The position numbers were made by a program, and so were the translations under genes. From contig JAKJHY010000001.1 in the NCBI GenBank assembly GCA_021648845.1, forward strand, positions 124,001-188,000: a DNA stretch of 64,000 nucleotides, read 5' to 3'. Shown here piece by piece: positions 9,384 to 18,903 of this stretch. A model generated the notes under the pieces. That model made no database searches and had not been told where the DNA came from. It saw nothing but the letters and a program-made list of their open reading frames with translations. The stretch's first letter is position 1. Every line of letters begins with the position of its first letter. The DNA is from Mycobacterium sp. MBM (GTDB lineage: Bacteria > Actinomycetota > Actinomycetes > Mycobacteriales > Mycobacteriaceae).

Positions 9384-9856
9384 TAGAGCAGGGAATGAAC
9401 CTGCTCCACCCGCGGAATGTCGTAGAACTCCAACGGGTCCTGTGATGCGGACTCGATGATCAGGGTGCCGGTGCGCAACATCCGGTCCAGCACACCGTGC
9501 TGGAACTCCACACTGTTGATCCGTGCCAGCGGGATGTCGATACCGCTGCGAGTCAGCAACCCGTGGCGGAACATCACCCTCCGGTCGGTGATCACGAAAT
9601 GCGTTGTCCACCACGTCAGGAACGGCCAGATCGCCAGCCATCCGACGAGTACCAGCCAGAGCGCGGCGACGACACCGAACAGGATCCGTTTGGCGTTGTC
9701 ATCCCAGTCGGTCTGATTGACCCAGCCGGCCCCGAATGCGGCCAGCGCGGTCGCCACCAGCAACACCAGCGCCGCGCCGATCAGCCGCTTCCAGTGTGGA
9801 TGCCGGTGTAGCACCACATGTTCGTCTCTGGCCAGCACGTTCTCCGGATAGCCCAC
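9338..9856 (-). CDS. PH-domain (bPH2) membrane protein
   Basis: A 172-residue protein starting at GTG 9856 (GYPENVLARDEHVVLHRHPH). It has two membrane segments (about residues 25-45 and 55-85) followed by a bacterial pleckstrin-homology domain (HFVITDRRVMFRHGLLTR, INSVEFQHGVLDR, GTLIIESASQDPLEF). Length and sequence match Rv3278c as remembered. Function is unknown; bPH2 proteins are membrane-associated. The gene follows birA on the same strand and overlaps the convergent GtrA gene at its 3' end. Confidence 0.85.
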   Translation of the reverse strand: MGYPENVLARDEHVVLHRHPHWKRLIGAALVLLVATALAAFGAGWVNQTDWDDNAKRILFGVVAALWLVLVGWLAIWPFLTWWTTHFVITDRRVMFRHGLLTRSGIDIPLARINSVEFQHGVLDRMLRTGTLIIESASQDPLEFYDIPRVEQVHSLLYHEVFDTLDSEESPS

Positions 9857-9866
9857 GATGTGGACT

Positions 9867-10676
9867 CTACTCAAACACCTCACCGGATAACGGGCGCAAA
9901 TGCACAATATCGGCGGCGGCGACAACCTCGGTGCCCTCGCCGGTGTCGATGCACAGCCGGCCCTGGGCATCCACGGCGGTGGCGGTGCCGACGATCTCCC
10001 TGCCGCCGGGCAGCAGCGCGCGCACCGGCCGACCCACGGTGGCACTGCGTTGCCGGTAGTCGGCCAAGAGGCCCGCGGCCGCACCGGACTGCCAGTCGCG
10101 CACGCGGCCACCCAGCTGCGCCAGTAGGATCCGCGCGATCTCGGTGCGCTCGGCGCCCACGCCGAGCGCACGGACGGAGGTGGCCTGCGGTTGGCCGATC
10201 TCGTCGGCCAGCACGTCCACATTCAGGCCGATTCCGAGCACCACGACCGGTTGGGGTGCGGCGACCTCGGCGAGGATGCCGGCAATCTTGGACCCGTCGA
10301 CCAGGACGTCGTTGGGCCATTTCACACCGGCGCGAACGCCGATCGCGGCCAGCGTGTCCGCCACCGCGACACCGGCCACCAACGGCAGCAGCCCCCACTG
10401 GTGTTCGTCGACGCCGGCCGCGGAAATCCCCACCGAGACGATGACCAGCCCGCGCGGCACCGCCGTCCAGGCCCGCCCGCCACGCCCGCGTCCCGCGCTT
10501 TGGTGTTCGGCCAGCAGCACGGCCCCGGCAATATCCTCGCCGGCGGCGGCCCGGGCGATCAGGTCGGCGTTGGTCGATCCGGTCTCCTCGACGATGTCGA
10601 GCCGTGTCCACGGTGCGTGCAGGTCGGCTCGCAGGGCGTGCAGGTCCAAGGCCTCGCGCTGGCGGTCAGCAGTCAT
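9867..10676 (-). CDS. birA: Biotin-protein ligase BirA
   Basis: A 269-residue biotin-[acetyl-CoA carboxylase] ligase without an N-terminal DNA-binding domain. Motifs are EETGSTNADLIARA, EHQSAGRGRGGRAW (biotinyl-AMP loop), KWPNDVLVDGSKIAGIL and VLGIGLNV, with a C-terminal SH3-like domain. It biotinylates the AccA carboxyl-carrier domain, here AccA3 at 53.2-55.0 kb. The ATG at 10676 lies inside the last codons of the upstream lipase gene (11-bp overlap). Position matches Rv3279c; in M. tuberculosis accD5 follows directly, whereas here 23.6 kb intervenes. Confidence 0.92.
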   Translation of the reverse strand: MTADRQREALDLHALRADLHAPWTRLDIVEETGSTNADLIARAAAGEDIAGAVLLAEHQSAGRGRGGRAWTAVPRGLVIVSVGISAAGVDEHQWGLLPLVAGVAVADTLAAIGVRAGVKWPNDVLVDGSKIAGILAEVAAPQPVVVLGIGLNVDVLADEIGQPQATSVRALGVGAERTEIARILLAQLGGRVRDWQSGAAAGLLADYRQRSATVGRPVRALLPGGREIVGTATAVDAQGRLCIDTGEGTEVVAAADIVHLRPLSGEVFE

Positions 10677-11931
10677 TGGGCACCGGCTGATCGGCGAATC
10701 GTTTTGCCATCCAGTCCAATTGGCTTGCGAGATCGACACCCGCGTGGCCCTTGTCCGGTTCGAACTGCACCGTCACCGTTCCTCCCATGGCGCAGGCGCG
10801 GGCGATCGCCGCCGCCGTCCATTCCGCGTCGACCAGGGTATCGGCCCCGCCGTACCACACCGACAGGGGTGCCGACAGCGGACGCTGTGGTAGCGCCCAG
10901 GCGCGCAGCAGTTCGCGCAGCTGGTCGGCCGCCGCGACCGACTGCGGCGCCACGTCGGATTGGCGCAGTTGATCGGCGGCGGCCTGACGTTCGTAGATTT
11001 GCGGCGGCTGACACGCGGTGAGCACCGACCAGTACTTCTCGGCCGCGCCGGCCCGGAAGTCATCCCGGTTCAGCCCCGGATGCACGCGCGCCTGCGCTTC
11101 CACGATGACCGGCATGGCCAACAGCTGGTCGGAAGTGAGCTCACCGCGCATCGACTTGTCCGCGAAACCGCTGACATCGGCGGCGGGGGCGGCCGCGACG
11201 GTGCCGAGCAGGTTCAGTTCGGGGGCGTATACCGCGGCCTGTTCATTGGCCGCCCAGGTGGCCGCGCCGCCCTGGGAGTGGCCGAAACCGAGCCATGTGG
11301 CGGACACGTCGCCGAACGTGTGCCGCAGCGCCCGCACGCTGTCGATCATGTTCAGCCCGGCGGTCCTGGCGTCGAGATAGGGGTGCACCCCCTTGGCACC
11401 CAGACCCTGGTAATCGGGAACCGCCACCGCGAACCCGCGGTCGATAAACGGCGTCACGAACGCCAGCGCGCCCAGCATGGTGTCCGACAGCGACGGCGCG
11501 CAGGGATTGTCGATGCCGACGGTGCCGTGACCGATGGCGACGACCGGCCAGCCGCCCGCCGGCGGGGTCCCCTTGGGCGTGAACACCGAACCCGAGACCA
11601 CCGTGGGCGCCCCGGTGTCCCCGAAGGTGGACCGGTACAACACCCGGGCGGCACGCAGATTCCGGGCTTCCACCCGTCGGGTGACCCCGGGCATGGTGGT
11701 GGCCGTCACCAGCGAGCCGGGACCGGCGTCGGCGACCACGGCAGAATCGATGGCCACGGGCGCGCCGCCGGCGGATGGGAAGCTGTTCACGAATTCCAGA
11801 CCCAGCGGCACCGCGAACGGCAGAAGCGCACGGCCGAGGGCGATCTGGGCGAGAACGACGATGACGATCGCGACGGTGACGGCGCTACGCCGGAGCCAGC
11901 GCGGCCTGTCGTTGCCCCGGGAAAGCCGCAC
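10666..11931 (-). CDS. Exported LIP-family lipase/esterase (paralogue A)
   Basis: A 421-residue alpha/beta hydrolase of the secretory lipase (LIP, PF03583-type) family. An N-terminal hydrophobic segment (about residues 15-38) acts as signal or anchor. The oxyanion-region GHGT is at about 134-137, the nucleophile in GHSQGG (S219), an acid in YGGADTLVD and a histidine in PDKGHAG, so the triad is complete. The substrate is unknown; LIP members cleave acyl esters. It is the last gene of the polysaccharide locus and overlaps birA. Three paralogues lie at 14296-15549, 16890-18149 and 18900-20150, sharing PGSLVSAT-, VYRST- and GGWPV-type motifs. Confidence 0.85.
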   Translation of the reverse strand: MRLSRGNDRPRWLRRSAVTVAIVIVVLAQIALGRALLPFAVPLGLEFVNSFPSAGGAPVAIDSAVVADAGPGSLVTATTMPGVTRRVEARNLRAARVLYRSTFGDTGAPTVVSGSVFTPKGTPPAGGWPVVAIGHGTVGIDNPCAPSLSDTMLGALAFVTPFIDRGFAVAVPDYQGLGAKGVHPYLDARTAGLNMIDSVRALRHTFGDVSATWLGFGHSQGGAATWAANEQAAVYAPELNLLGTVAAAPAADVSGFADKSMRGELTSDQLLAMPVIVEAQARVHPGLNRDDFRAGAAEKYWSVLTACQPPQIYERQAAADQLRQSDVAPQSVAAADQLRELLRAWALPQRPLSAPLSVWYGGADTLVDAEWTAAAIARACAMGGTVTVQFEPDKGHAGVDLASQLDWMAKRFADQPVPNDC

Positions 11932-11991
11932 GTCCCCACGCTACCGGACGGTCACTTCGGGAACGGTCGGGGCGGCTCGCGCCTCGGTGCC

Positions 11992-13566
11992 TCAGTACGC
12001 GCCGGTGCCGCCGAGCACGGTGCGCACGGTCTTGATGGCGATCAGCAGGTCACCGCTGATGGACCAGTTCTCGACGTAGGACAGGTCCAGTCGCACCGAG
12101 TCGTCCCAGGACAGGTCGGCGCGGCCGCTCACCTGCCACAGGCCGGTGATACCCGGCAGCACCAGCAGACGGCGCCGGATCTGGTCGGTGTAGGCGTCGG
12201 CCTCGCTGGGCAGCGGCGGCCGCGGTCCCACCACACTCATGTCCTTGCGCAGCACGTTGATGAACTGGGGTAGCTCGTCGATGCTGTACCGGCGCAGGAT
12301 GCGGCCCACCGTGGTGACCCGAGGGTCGCGGCGGATCTTGAACAGCACGCCGCCATCCATCTCGTTCAATTCGGCCAGACCGGCGACCATCTGGTCGGCA
12401 TTCTCGACCATGGTGCGCAGCTTGATCATCTGGAACGGTTTTCCGTCCAGCCCGATGCGCTCGGACAGGTAGAACACCGGACCGCGGCTGGTGAGCTTGA
12501 TCGCGATGGCGCTGACCAGCAACAGCGGGAACGCGGCGGTCAGCACGGCCAATGACACGAAGATGTCGAAGGCCCGCTTCTGCACCTTCGTGGTGCCGCT
12601 GTACTGCGGCTTCTCGACGTGGATGAGGTTCAGACCGGCCACCGGGCGCATGGTCAGGCGCGGGCCCGCGACGTCGACCATGCCCGGCGACACCACCAGG
12701 TCGACACCGAGCCGATCGAGATCCCAGGACAGCTCGCGCACCCCCTCGGGCCCGAGATGCTCGGTGGTGGTCAGGGCGACGGTATCGGCGTTGGCCTTGA
12801 GGATCGCCTCTTCCACCTGGTGCTCGTCACCCAGGATCGGCAGCGGACCGACGCCCGGCACGTCCAGTGTGCCGCCGCCGACGCGCCCGGTCAGGCAGAC
12901 GCCGACCACGGAGTAGCCGTACCCCCACGCGCGGTCCAGCGATTGCACCAGGCTGCGCACTGCGGCGGCGTTGCCGACCGCCACCACGGCGTTGACGCAC
13001 TGTCCGCGCTTGCGGTACCAACCCAGGACCCGGCGGCAGGCGGCGCGACCGAGAACCAGAAAGACCAGGCCCAACGGGAAGGCCAGCGCCAGATACCCGC
13101 GGGCGTACTCGGGCCGGAAGATCATCAGGGTGACGGCGACGACACCGATCGTCGCCAGCGTCGCCGAGAGCACCCGGCGGTACTCCTCGATACCGGCACC
13201 GACGATGCGCGGGGACCGGGTGCGATACGCGGTCAGCAAACCCAGCCAGATCAGACCGAAGATCACCGACAGCAGGCCGAAGTATTTGGTGAGCGGATCG
13301 AAATCGGTGACCGGCCGCCCCAGTCGGACCATCTGGGCACAGGCCATCGCGGCACCCACCACGACGACGTCAGTGATCAGCAGAGCCAATCCATAGCGCC
13401 GCTGCCACTGCAGTCCGTCGCGGTCACGGGCGGGCGCCGACCTCACCAGAGCGATCGGCGGCTCCGTCTCTCTCACCAACGTCACGTGCGCGTCCACCTT
13501 CGTTTGCTGCGCCGGTCCATGCATGCTGCCTAAGACTATCGCTTTGTTTCCTGCTTCTTGCAACAT
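11992..13566 (-). CDS. Initiating polyprenyl-phosphate sugar-phosphate transferase (WcaJ/WbaP-like)
   Basis: A 524-residue protein: N-terminal membrane segments (residues about 55-185), a central nucleotide-binding-like region, and the C-terminal bacterial sugar transferase domain (PF02397) from KRAFDIFVSL to the end. Conserved KLRTM, RRYSIDELPQ, MSVVGPRPP and LPGITGLWQVSGR are all present. It should transfer a sugar-1-phosphate from a nucleotide sugar to polyprenyl phosphate, starting repeat-unit assembly of the exopolysaccharide. This is the core priming enzyme of the surrounding locus. ATG 13566 and ATG 13524 are both possible starts. A 729-bp non-coding stretch lies upstream. Confidence 0.9.
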   Translation of the reverse strand: MLQEAGNKAIVLGSMHGPAQQTKVDAHVTLVRETEPPIALVRSAPARDRDGLQWQRRYGLALLITDVVVVGAAMACAQMVRLGRPVTDFDPLTKYFGLLSVIFGLIWLGLLTAYRTRSPRIVGAGIEEYRRVLSATLATIGVVAVTLMIFRPEYARGYLALAFPLGLVFLVLGRAACRRVLGWYRKRGQCVNAVVAVGNAAAVRSLVQSLDRAWGYGYSVVGVCLTGRVGGGTLDVPGVGPLPILGDEHQVEEAILKANADTVALTTTEHLGPEGVRELSWDLDRLGVDLVVSPGMVDVAGPRLTMRPVAGLNLIHVEKPQYSGTTKVQKRAFDIFVSLAVLTAAFPLLLVSAIAIKLTSRGPVFYLSERIGLDGKPFQMIKLRTMVENADQMVAGLAELNEMDGGVLFKIRRDPRVTTVGRILRRYSIDELPQFINVLRKDMSVVGPRPPLPSEADAYTDQIRRRLLVLPGITGLWQVSGRADLSWDDSVRLDLSYVENWSISGDLLIAIKTVRTVLGGTGAY

Positions 13567-14295
13567 TTCGACCTAAAAATCCACCCTTCGGCTGACGCGC
13601 GCGCAAATTCGCCGGCTCATACGATCCCGATACCCCCCACGCGCCCACCTGCGCGGCGGACCAAAAACTGACGCTCGCGACGATTTGACCAGGTGATTAA
13701 CGCTGAGCCGAGTCTGTCAAGCGGATGTACTCAAGGGTTATCGCCCGGGTTTCCGATGCGTTACACGTTGACCAAGATCACCCGTCACCCCGCGGGCGCC
13801 CCCGTGGGCCATTGCTGAAACTGCGCACCCGTGCGAGGTTCGGTCATGTAACGGCTTAGCCGCGGCCTGTGCCGCCGGCAACCTGTCCACGCCGCCCGGC
13901 GTTCACCGGCCCCGGCCGGTAATGCCCGTACCGCGTTGCGGGAAGTCGCTGGCCGACGGCGCGCAACTCGTTGCAATCGCGAAGAACGACCACCGGTGAC
14001 GGGTGCCCGACAGGCCGCCGACCAGCCCCGTAGAGGGCACCGGCCGGCACATCGGCCGACGCCCGCGGTGAGGCCGGCGGTCGACGGCGTAGTCACTCGC
14101 GCAGCCGTGTTAGCACCGCAGAATGGCACCCGCGTGCCGTTCGCCGTTCCCGAAGCCCCGGTCGGCGAACCGAACCGCCGGCAACCGGCGACCCGGCCGT
14201 GCCGGATACCTGCGAACATCCCGGCCGTCGGCACATTCGCATGGTTTCGCTGCCGACCAGCCGAGCAATGGTCCCCGGCGACGATCGCGGCTCGG
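13567..14295. other. 729-bp non-coding stretch upstream of the sugar transferase
   Basis: No convincing gene is visible; open frames here have shadow-like Arg/Pro/Ala-rich composition. The part nearest the transferase (13570-13780) is less GC-rich and probably holds its promoter. The rest contains several short inverted repeats, the clearest being GTTCGCCG at 14139-14146 paired with CGGCGAAC at 14163-14170. A long leader, an untranslated RNA or the remains of a lost gene are all possible. Confidence 0.5.
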
Positions 14296-15549
14296 CTACC
14301 CGCACGTGGTGGCGGCCGCGCCCCCTTCCGGGCGGGGCATGGGCAGCCCCTCCAACCGTTCGGCGAGCCAGCCCAGCTGATCGGCCACCTCAAGGTCGCC
14401 ATGGCCCTTGTCCGGCTGGAAATCCCACACCACGGTGCCGCCCAGCGCGCAGGCCCGCGCCAGCGCGTCCGTCGTCCACGCGGGGTCGATGTACTCGTCC
14501 TCGCCGCCGTAGACGACCGACATCGGCGCGGCGAGCCGCTGCTGGGGCAGCGCCCACTGCCGCAGGTAGGTGCGCAGCCGGTCGGCGGCCTCGGGTGTGT
14601 CCGGTCGCAGGTCCGCGGGTTCGAGTCGATCGATCACGGACTCCCGGGTGTGCACCGCATCCCCGGAACAGGCGATCAGGATGTCCCAGTTCTCGGCGGC
14701 CGTACCGTGGCGATAGTCGTCCCGGTTGATCTCGGGGTGCAGCCGGGCCAGCGATTCGACGATGAGCACCAGCGCCGCAACCTGCTCCTTGGTCAGGGTG
14801 CCGTCGACGGACTTGTCGACCAGACCGGCAACATCGGCGACCGGCGCCAACGCGAGCACCCCGCGGGGTAGCAGTTCGGGGGAATAGGTGCCGGCCTGCT
14901 CCCCCGCCGCCCACACCGCGCCACCACCCTGCGAACCGCCGAGCGCCGCCCAGTTGTCCGAGATGTCGGGAAAGGTATGTCGCAGTGCCCGCACCGAGTC
15001 GATCATGTTCAGCCCGGCGGTCTTGGAATCCAGGTACGGATGGATCCCTGGCTCCCCGAGCCCCTGGAAGTCCGCCAATGCCACCGCGAAGCCCAGTTCC
15101 GTCAGCTTGACCACCCAATCGGTCAGACCGAGCAGCGTCGCCGACAGCGATGGCCCGCACGGCTCGTCGATGCCCAGCGTGCCGTGCCCGAAGGCGACCA
15201 CCGGCCAGCCGCCGGCGGGTGCTGCGCCCGCCGGCGTGAACACCGCACCGGACACCACCGTCGGCTCACCGCTGTCACCGTTGGTCGACCGGTACACCAC
15301 CCGTGCGGAGTTCAGCACCGACCCCTGCGGGCTACGCGCGAACTCCGGCATCGTCATCGCGCTCACCAGCGACCCCGGACCGGTGCCGGACAGATCGGCT
15401 CCCTCGATCGGTTGCGGTGACGCCGTCGCCGGCGGCTCACCGGCCAGACCGAAGGTCTGCCGCGCCGACGGCGACAGCACCAGCACCGCCGCCGCCACGA
15501 CCAGGAGCACGGCCGCCACGATGCCGGCCGGCAGCAGGTAGCGGCGCAT
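14296..15549 (-). CDS. Exported LIP-family lipase/esterase (paralogue B)
   Basis: A 417-residue paralogue of the hydrolases at 10666, 16890 and 18900. A strongly hydrophobic N-terminus (residues about 5-26) suggests signal or anchor. Key parts are FGHGT, the nucleophile in GGSQGG (S206), YGGEDEYID and PDKGHGD, so Ser-Asp-His is complete. The ATG at 15549 shares one base with the stop of the acyltransferase gene (TGATG), so the two are translationally coupled. That suggests an enzyme that removes or moves the acyl groups the partner adds. The substrate is inferred from context only. Confidence 0.85.
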   Translation of the reverse strand: MRRYLLPAGIVAAVLLVVAAAVLVLSPSARQTFGLAGEPPATASPQPIEGADLSGTGPGSLVSAMTMPEFARSPQGSVLNSARVVYRSTNGDSGEPTVVSGAVFTPAGAAPAGGWPVVAFGHGTLGIDEPCGPSLSATLLGLTDWVVKLTELGFAVALADFQGLGEPGIHPYLDSKTAGLNMIDSVRALRHTFPDISDNWAALGGSQGGGAVWAAGEQAGTYSPELLPRGVLALAPVADVAGLVDKSVDGTLTKEQVAALVLIVESLARLHPEINRDDYRHGTAAENWDILIACSGDAVHTRESVIDRLEPADLRPDTPEAADRLRTYLRQWALPQQRLAAPMSVVYGGEDEYIDPAWTTDALARACALGGTVVWDFQPDKGHGDLEVADQLGWLAERLEGLPMPRPEGGAAATTCG

Positions 15550-16835
15550 CAACTCTTCCGGAACCGCTTGACCAGACCCAGGCCGGGGCGCTCCACGGCG
15601 TAGTAGGTGATGGTCGACAGCAGAATCGTCACAACGGCCACCACCGCAACATTACGGAACATCCCGCTCCAGGAGTCACCGGCGGCCAGGTCATAACGGC
15701 CCAACAGCAACAGCACCGGGTAGTGCCACAGGTACACCGAGAGCGAGATCACGCCGACGAAGTGGAACGGTTTGAGGTCCAGGAAGCGTGCGATCGGGGA
15801 ATCCTTACCGCGGGCCAACGGCAAGACGACGATTGCGATGAACACCGCGGAGACGAATCCGATTCCGGCAGTGGCGAATACGGTGCCCTTGACGGCGAGC
15901 ACGAGGGCGGCCACGAAGGACACCGCCAGCAGCGGGAAGCACAGCAGGTGGATTCGCCGGGCCGCCGGGACGGAGATCACCCCCTGTTCGATCGCGACGA
16001 ACAGGATGGCAGCGAACATCCCGTAGGCGAACAGGTCGGCGTTGGTGAGGAAGCTGCGCATGAACACCGCCGCCCAGGTGGGCCCCCAGTTCTGCATCGT
16101 CACCGTATCCGCGCCGGTCGCCGCGAACACCAGCGGCGCGAACAACCGGCCGATGACCCCGACCGCCAGCAGGATGACCGGCGCGAGGCAGGCCAGCACC
16201 AACGGTGTGACGTCGGTGCGCTTGCGCAGCGCGAACAGCAGCAGGCCCAGCAGCGGCAACGTGGCGTAGAACGCGATCTCCAGGGTCAGCGACCAGGACG
16301 GGCTGATCCCGGTCTGCACGTACTCGGGGATGTAGGTCTGGGTCAGCGTGAGGTTGGCCAGCAGTTCCCAGGGGTCGGTGATCATCCCGGTGCCGGCGTC
16401 GGTGCCGTGCGGTTGGATCGCCGAGTTCTGCACATAGGCCACCTGCAGCACGAAATTGCAGATCAAGAAGATGGTCAGGTAGCCGGGGAAGACGCGAAAG
16501 AACCGGTGCAGCGCGTACTGCTTGGTGTCGGGCATGACGGCCTTGGCCGGGTCCTTGGTCAGCCGCCGGATGTAGGGCAGAAACAGCAGGAAACCGCTGA
16601 GCACGAAGAACAAGATGAGCGCCAGGCCGAGCACGCCCAGGAACGCCTTGTCGTGGGTGACCGGTGAATAGCTCAGCGCGACGTGGCCCATCACCACGGC
16701 CAGACAGCCGAGCCCGCGGATGCCGTCGAGGCCGATGATGCGGGTGTGGGTCGGCGACGTGGCGAGCACCTGCGATTCGATGTCCGGCATGCCGGAGGCC
16801 CCGGCGCCCCCGTGCGCCGCGTTGGTGTCTGTCAT
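15549..16835 (-). CDS. OafA/YrhL-type membrane acyltransferase (AT3 family)
   Basis: A 428-residue integral membrane protein with about ten hydrophobic segments. It has the AT3 signature near the N-terminus (GLDGIRGLGCLAVVMGH, with the conserved His) and VLSGFLLFLPY. The SPSWSLTLEIAFY segment and SLSVYLWHYP complete the family pattern. AT3 proteins bring acyl groups across the membrane to decorate polysaccharides or lipids, so this is the likely O-acylase of the polysaccharide built by this locus. GGAG is found 8 bp before the ATG. It is coupled to lipase B downstream and 54 bp from lipase C upstream. Confidence 0.88.
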   Translation of the reverse strand: MTDTNAAHGGAGASGMPDIESQVLATSPTHTRIIGLDGIRGLGCLAVVMGHVALSYSPVTHDKAFLGVLGLALILFFVLSGFLLFLPYIRRLTKDPAKAVMPDTKQYALHRFFRVFPGYLTIFLICNFVLQVAYVQNSAIQPHGTDAGTGMITDPWELLANLTLTQTYIPEYVQTGISPSWSLTLEIAFYATLPLLGLLLFALRKRTDVTPLVLACLAPVILLAVGVIGRLFAPLVFAATGADTVTMQNWGPTWAAVFMRSFLTNADLFAYGMFAAILFVAIEQGVISVPAARRIHLLCFPLLAVSFVAALVLAVKGTVFATAGIGFVSAVFIAIVVLPLARGKDSPIARFLDLKPFHFVGVISLSVYLWHYPVLLLLGRYDLAAGDSWSGMFRNVAVVAVVTILLSTITYYAVERPGLGLVKRFRKS

Positions 16836-16889
16836 GAGCGTTCTCCGGTCGCGGTGGTAAGGGCTGTCCGGCCGACGAGGTCTCGGCGC

Positions 16890-18149
16890 CTAGGTGGTCT
16901 TGAGGATCGACGGACCGCCCTCGACCCCGCAGGTGCTGTCCGCCGGGGCGTTGTCGAACCTCTTCATGATCCAGTCCAGTGACACGATGGGGTCGAAGTC
17001 ACCGTGTCCCCGGCCGCCAGCGATGAAGGATGCCACGGTATCGCCCATATCGCAGGCTCTTCGCACCGCTTCGGTCGTCCACACCACCGGGACCACGTCA
17101 TCGGCGTCACCGTGCACCACGAACATCGGCGCGCTGGCCGGCGCCCGGGGCAGGCCGCTCATCTGGTTGAGGTATCCGCGCAGCAGGTCGAGTGCCGCGG
17201 GGGTGGCCGGACGCAGATCCTCCGGCGGAATCTGCTCGGCCACCGCCAGCCGGTCCTCGGCGGCGTCGGTGGAACAGCCCGCCAGCAGATCCCATTTCTC
17301 CTGGACCAGACCGCGGCGGTAGTCGTCGAGATCGAATTCAGGGTGCGCGTTCTTCAGCGACGACAGGATGAGCACCATGGCGATCCGCTGCTGCGGGGAC
17401 AGCGTGCCCTCGGCGGCCATATCGGCCAGCCCGGTGATGTCGGCGGCCGGGGACACGCTCACCGAACCGATCAGCTGGGTGTCCTGCGCGCCGTACCCGG
17501 CGATCAGTTCGTTGGCCGCCCATGCCGCCTGACCACCCTGGGACACCCCGAACGCGACCCAGCGCTGCGAGGACTCCGGCACCAGCTTGCGGGCCGCGCT
17601 GGCCGCATCGATCATGTTGTAGCCGGCCGTGGTGGCATCCAGATAGGGGTGGTAGCTGTCGATGGTGCCCAGCCCCTGGTAGTCCGGGACCACCATGACG
17701 TAGCCGAGGGTGACCAGCGCCCGCACCGCGTCCGCGGCGCCGAGCAGGTTCGGTGACAGCGACGGCGCACAGTCCGAGAGCACACCGGTGGTGCCGTGCC
17801 CGAACACGATCACCGGCCAGCCGCCCTCCGGCGGTGTCCCGGTCGGCGCGAACACACTGCCCGAGACGACCTGCGCGCTCCCGTCGATCCCGGAGGTCGA
17901 GTTGTAGGTGATATGCGCGGCCACCGAGGTGACCCGCAACAGCCGGCGGTCGATGGTGGGCAGCCGGGTGGCGCTGACGAGCGCCCCGGGGCCGGTGGCC
18001 GAGTAGTCGGCGGGCAACGGGAGTTCGGAGCTGACCGCCGCCGACGGGCCGGGATCGGGCTCCGCGCAGCCGGCGACCACGAGAGCGCCTGCCAGCAGCG
18101 CACTCGCCAGCGCCCTTCGTGTCGTCGCCGCCCGGACTCGGTGTGTCAT
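16890..18149 (-). CDS. LIP-family lipase/esterase lipoprotein (paralogue C)
   Basis: A 419-residue paralogue with a lipoprotein signal: arginine-rich n-region, hydrophobic core and lipobox VAGC (C28). It is therefore probably tethered to the outer face of the membrane. Catalytic parts: FGHGT, GVSQGG (S203), HGDADDVVP and GRGHGDFD. The ATG at 18149 is 7 bp after the stop of the short Wzz-like gene, so both belong to one operon. Substrate unknown; the position between a chain-length regulator and an acyltransferase suggests action on acylated polysaccharide or its lipid-linked form. Confidence 0.85.
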   Translation of the reverse strand: MTHRVRAATTRRALASALLAGALVVAGCAEPDPGPSAAVSSELPLPADYSATGPGALVSATRLPTIDRRLLRVTSVAAHITYNSTSGIDGSAQVVSGSVFAPTGTPPEGGWPVIVFGHGTTGVLSDCAPSLSPNLLGAADAVRALVTLGYVMVVPDYQGLGTIDSYHPYLDATTAGYNMIDAASAARKLVPESSQRWVAFGVSQGGQAAWAANELIAGYGAQDTQLIGSVSVSPAADITGLADMAAEGTLSPQQRIAMVLILSSLKNAHPEFDLDDYRRGLVQEKWDLLAGCSTDAAEDRLAVAEQIPPEDLRPATPAALDLLRGYLNQMSGLPRAPASAPMFVVHGDADDVVPVVWTTEAVRRACDMGDTVASFIAGGRGHGDFDPIVSLDWIMKRFDNAPADSTCGVEGGPSILKTT

Positions 18150-18156
18150 CGCACTC

Positions 18157-18903
18157 CTAAGACTTGACGGCGCCGCTGTGCGACGACGTCGACGAGTTGG
18201 CGATCTGGCGGAGCTGGCTGCCGGTCAGCACCTCGTCGCGGGCCAGCCCGAACGCCAGCACCAGCACCAGACTCAGCGCGAAACCGACGCCGGCCGCCAC
18301 CAGCAGCGTCCTGGTGAGATCGGGCTTGACCTCGTGCGCGACGGTCGCCGGATCGACGGCCACCAGTTCGGCCACCGGTCCGGTGTACTGGATGGGGTCG
18401 GTGGGCTTGGCCTCGACCCACTCCAGCTCACCGGACATCTTCATCAGCACCGAGGCCAGCGTGTTGACCGTGTCGATGGTGGTCTGCGGGTCGGTGCCGG
18501 TCACCGCCACCCGCAGCAGCGCCGAGGTCGGCCTGCCGAACCGCGACACTCCGTAGGGCTCCCAGGCCGCGGTGACGTTGGCCGCGAGTTCACTTGGCGC
18601 GAGCGGCAATCCGAGCGTTTCGACGGTCCGCTCGCTGATCACCGTGGATGTGGCCAGCGAGACGTAGGTGGACATCCGGCTGTTGGCCCCGATGCCGCCG
18701 GCATACGCCGAGTAGGTACCGGGGTCACCGGCCACCTGGGCAAACAGCAGCACCGAGGCGGTGTAGGTGCGTTCGGCGGTGAGCTTCTGGATGCCGAACG
18801 CCGCGGCCGGCGCCAGCAGCGTGGCCACCAGGATGACGATCCAGCCCTTGGCCAGGATCGTCAGGTAATCCCGTGCCCGTGGCACGTCGACCGGCGCCCT
18901 CAA
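18157..18903 (-). CDS. Wzz-like polysaccharide co-polymerase without kinase domain
   Basis: A 248-residue protein with a membrane segment near the N-terminus (about 17-37) and another near residues 205-228, flanking an extracytoplasmic domain, as in Wzz chain-length determinants. No nucleotide-binding domain follows. It should modulate polysaccharide chain length or export together with the larger Wzz/kinase-like protein encoded upstream at 20155. The TTG at 18903 overlaps the stop of lipase D (TTGA), so translation is coupled; GTG 18885 is the alternative. Confidence 0.75.
   Translation of the reverse strand: MRAPVDVPRARDYLTILAKGWIVILVATLLAPAAAFGIQKLTAERTYTASVLLFAQVAGDPGTYSAYAGGIGANSRMSTYVSLATSTVISERTVETLGLPLAPSELAANVTAAWEPYGVSRFGRPTSALLRVAVTGTDPQTTIDTVNTLASVLMKMSGELEWVEAKPTDPIQYTGPVAELVAVDPATVAHEVKPDLTRTLLVAAGVGFALSLVLVLAFGLARDEVLTGSQLRQIANSSTSSHSGAVKS

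Noticed and set aside
13785..14402. Open frame of about 200 codons on the minus strand in the 729-bp gap
   Set aside because: Arg/Ala/Pro-rich, no ribosome binding site, runs into the lipase B coding end, resembles no family.
13936..14871. 311-codon plus-strand open frame overlapping lipase B
   Set aside because: Most of it is antisense to lipase B; the remainder has shadow-type composition.
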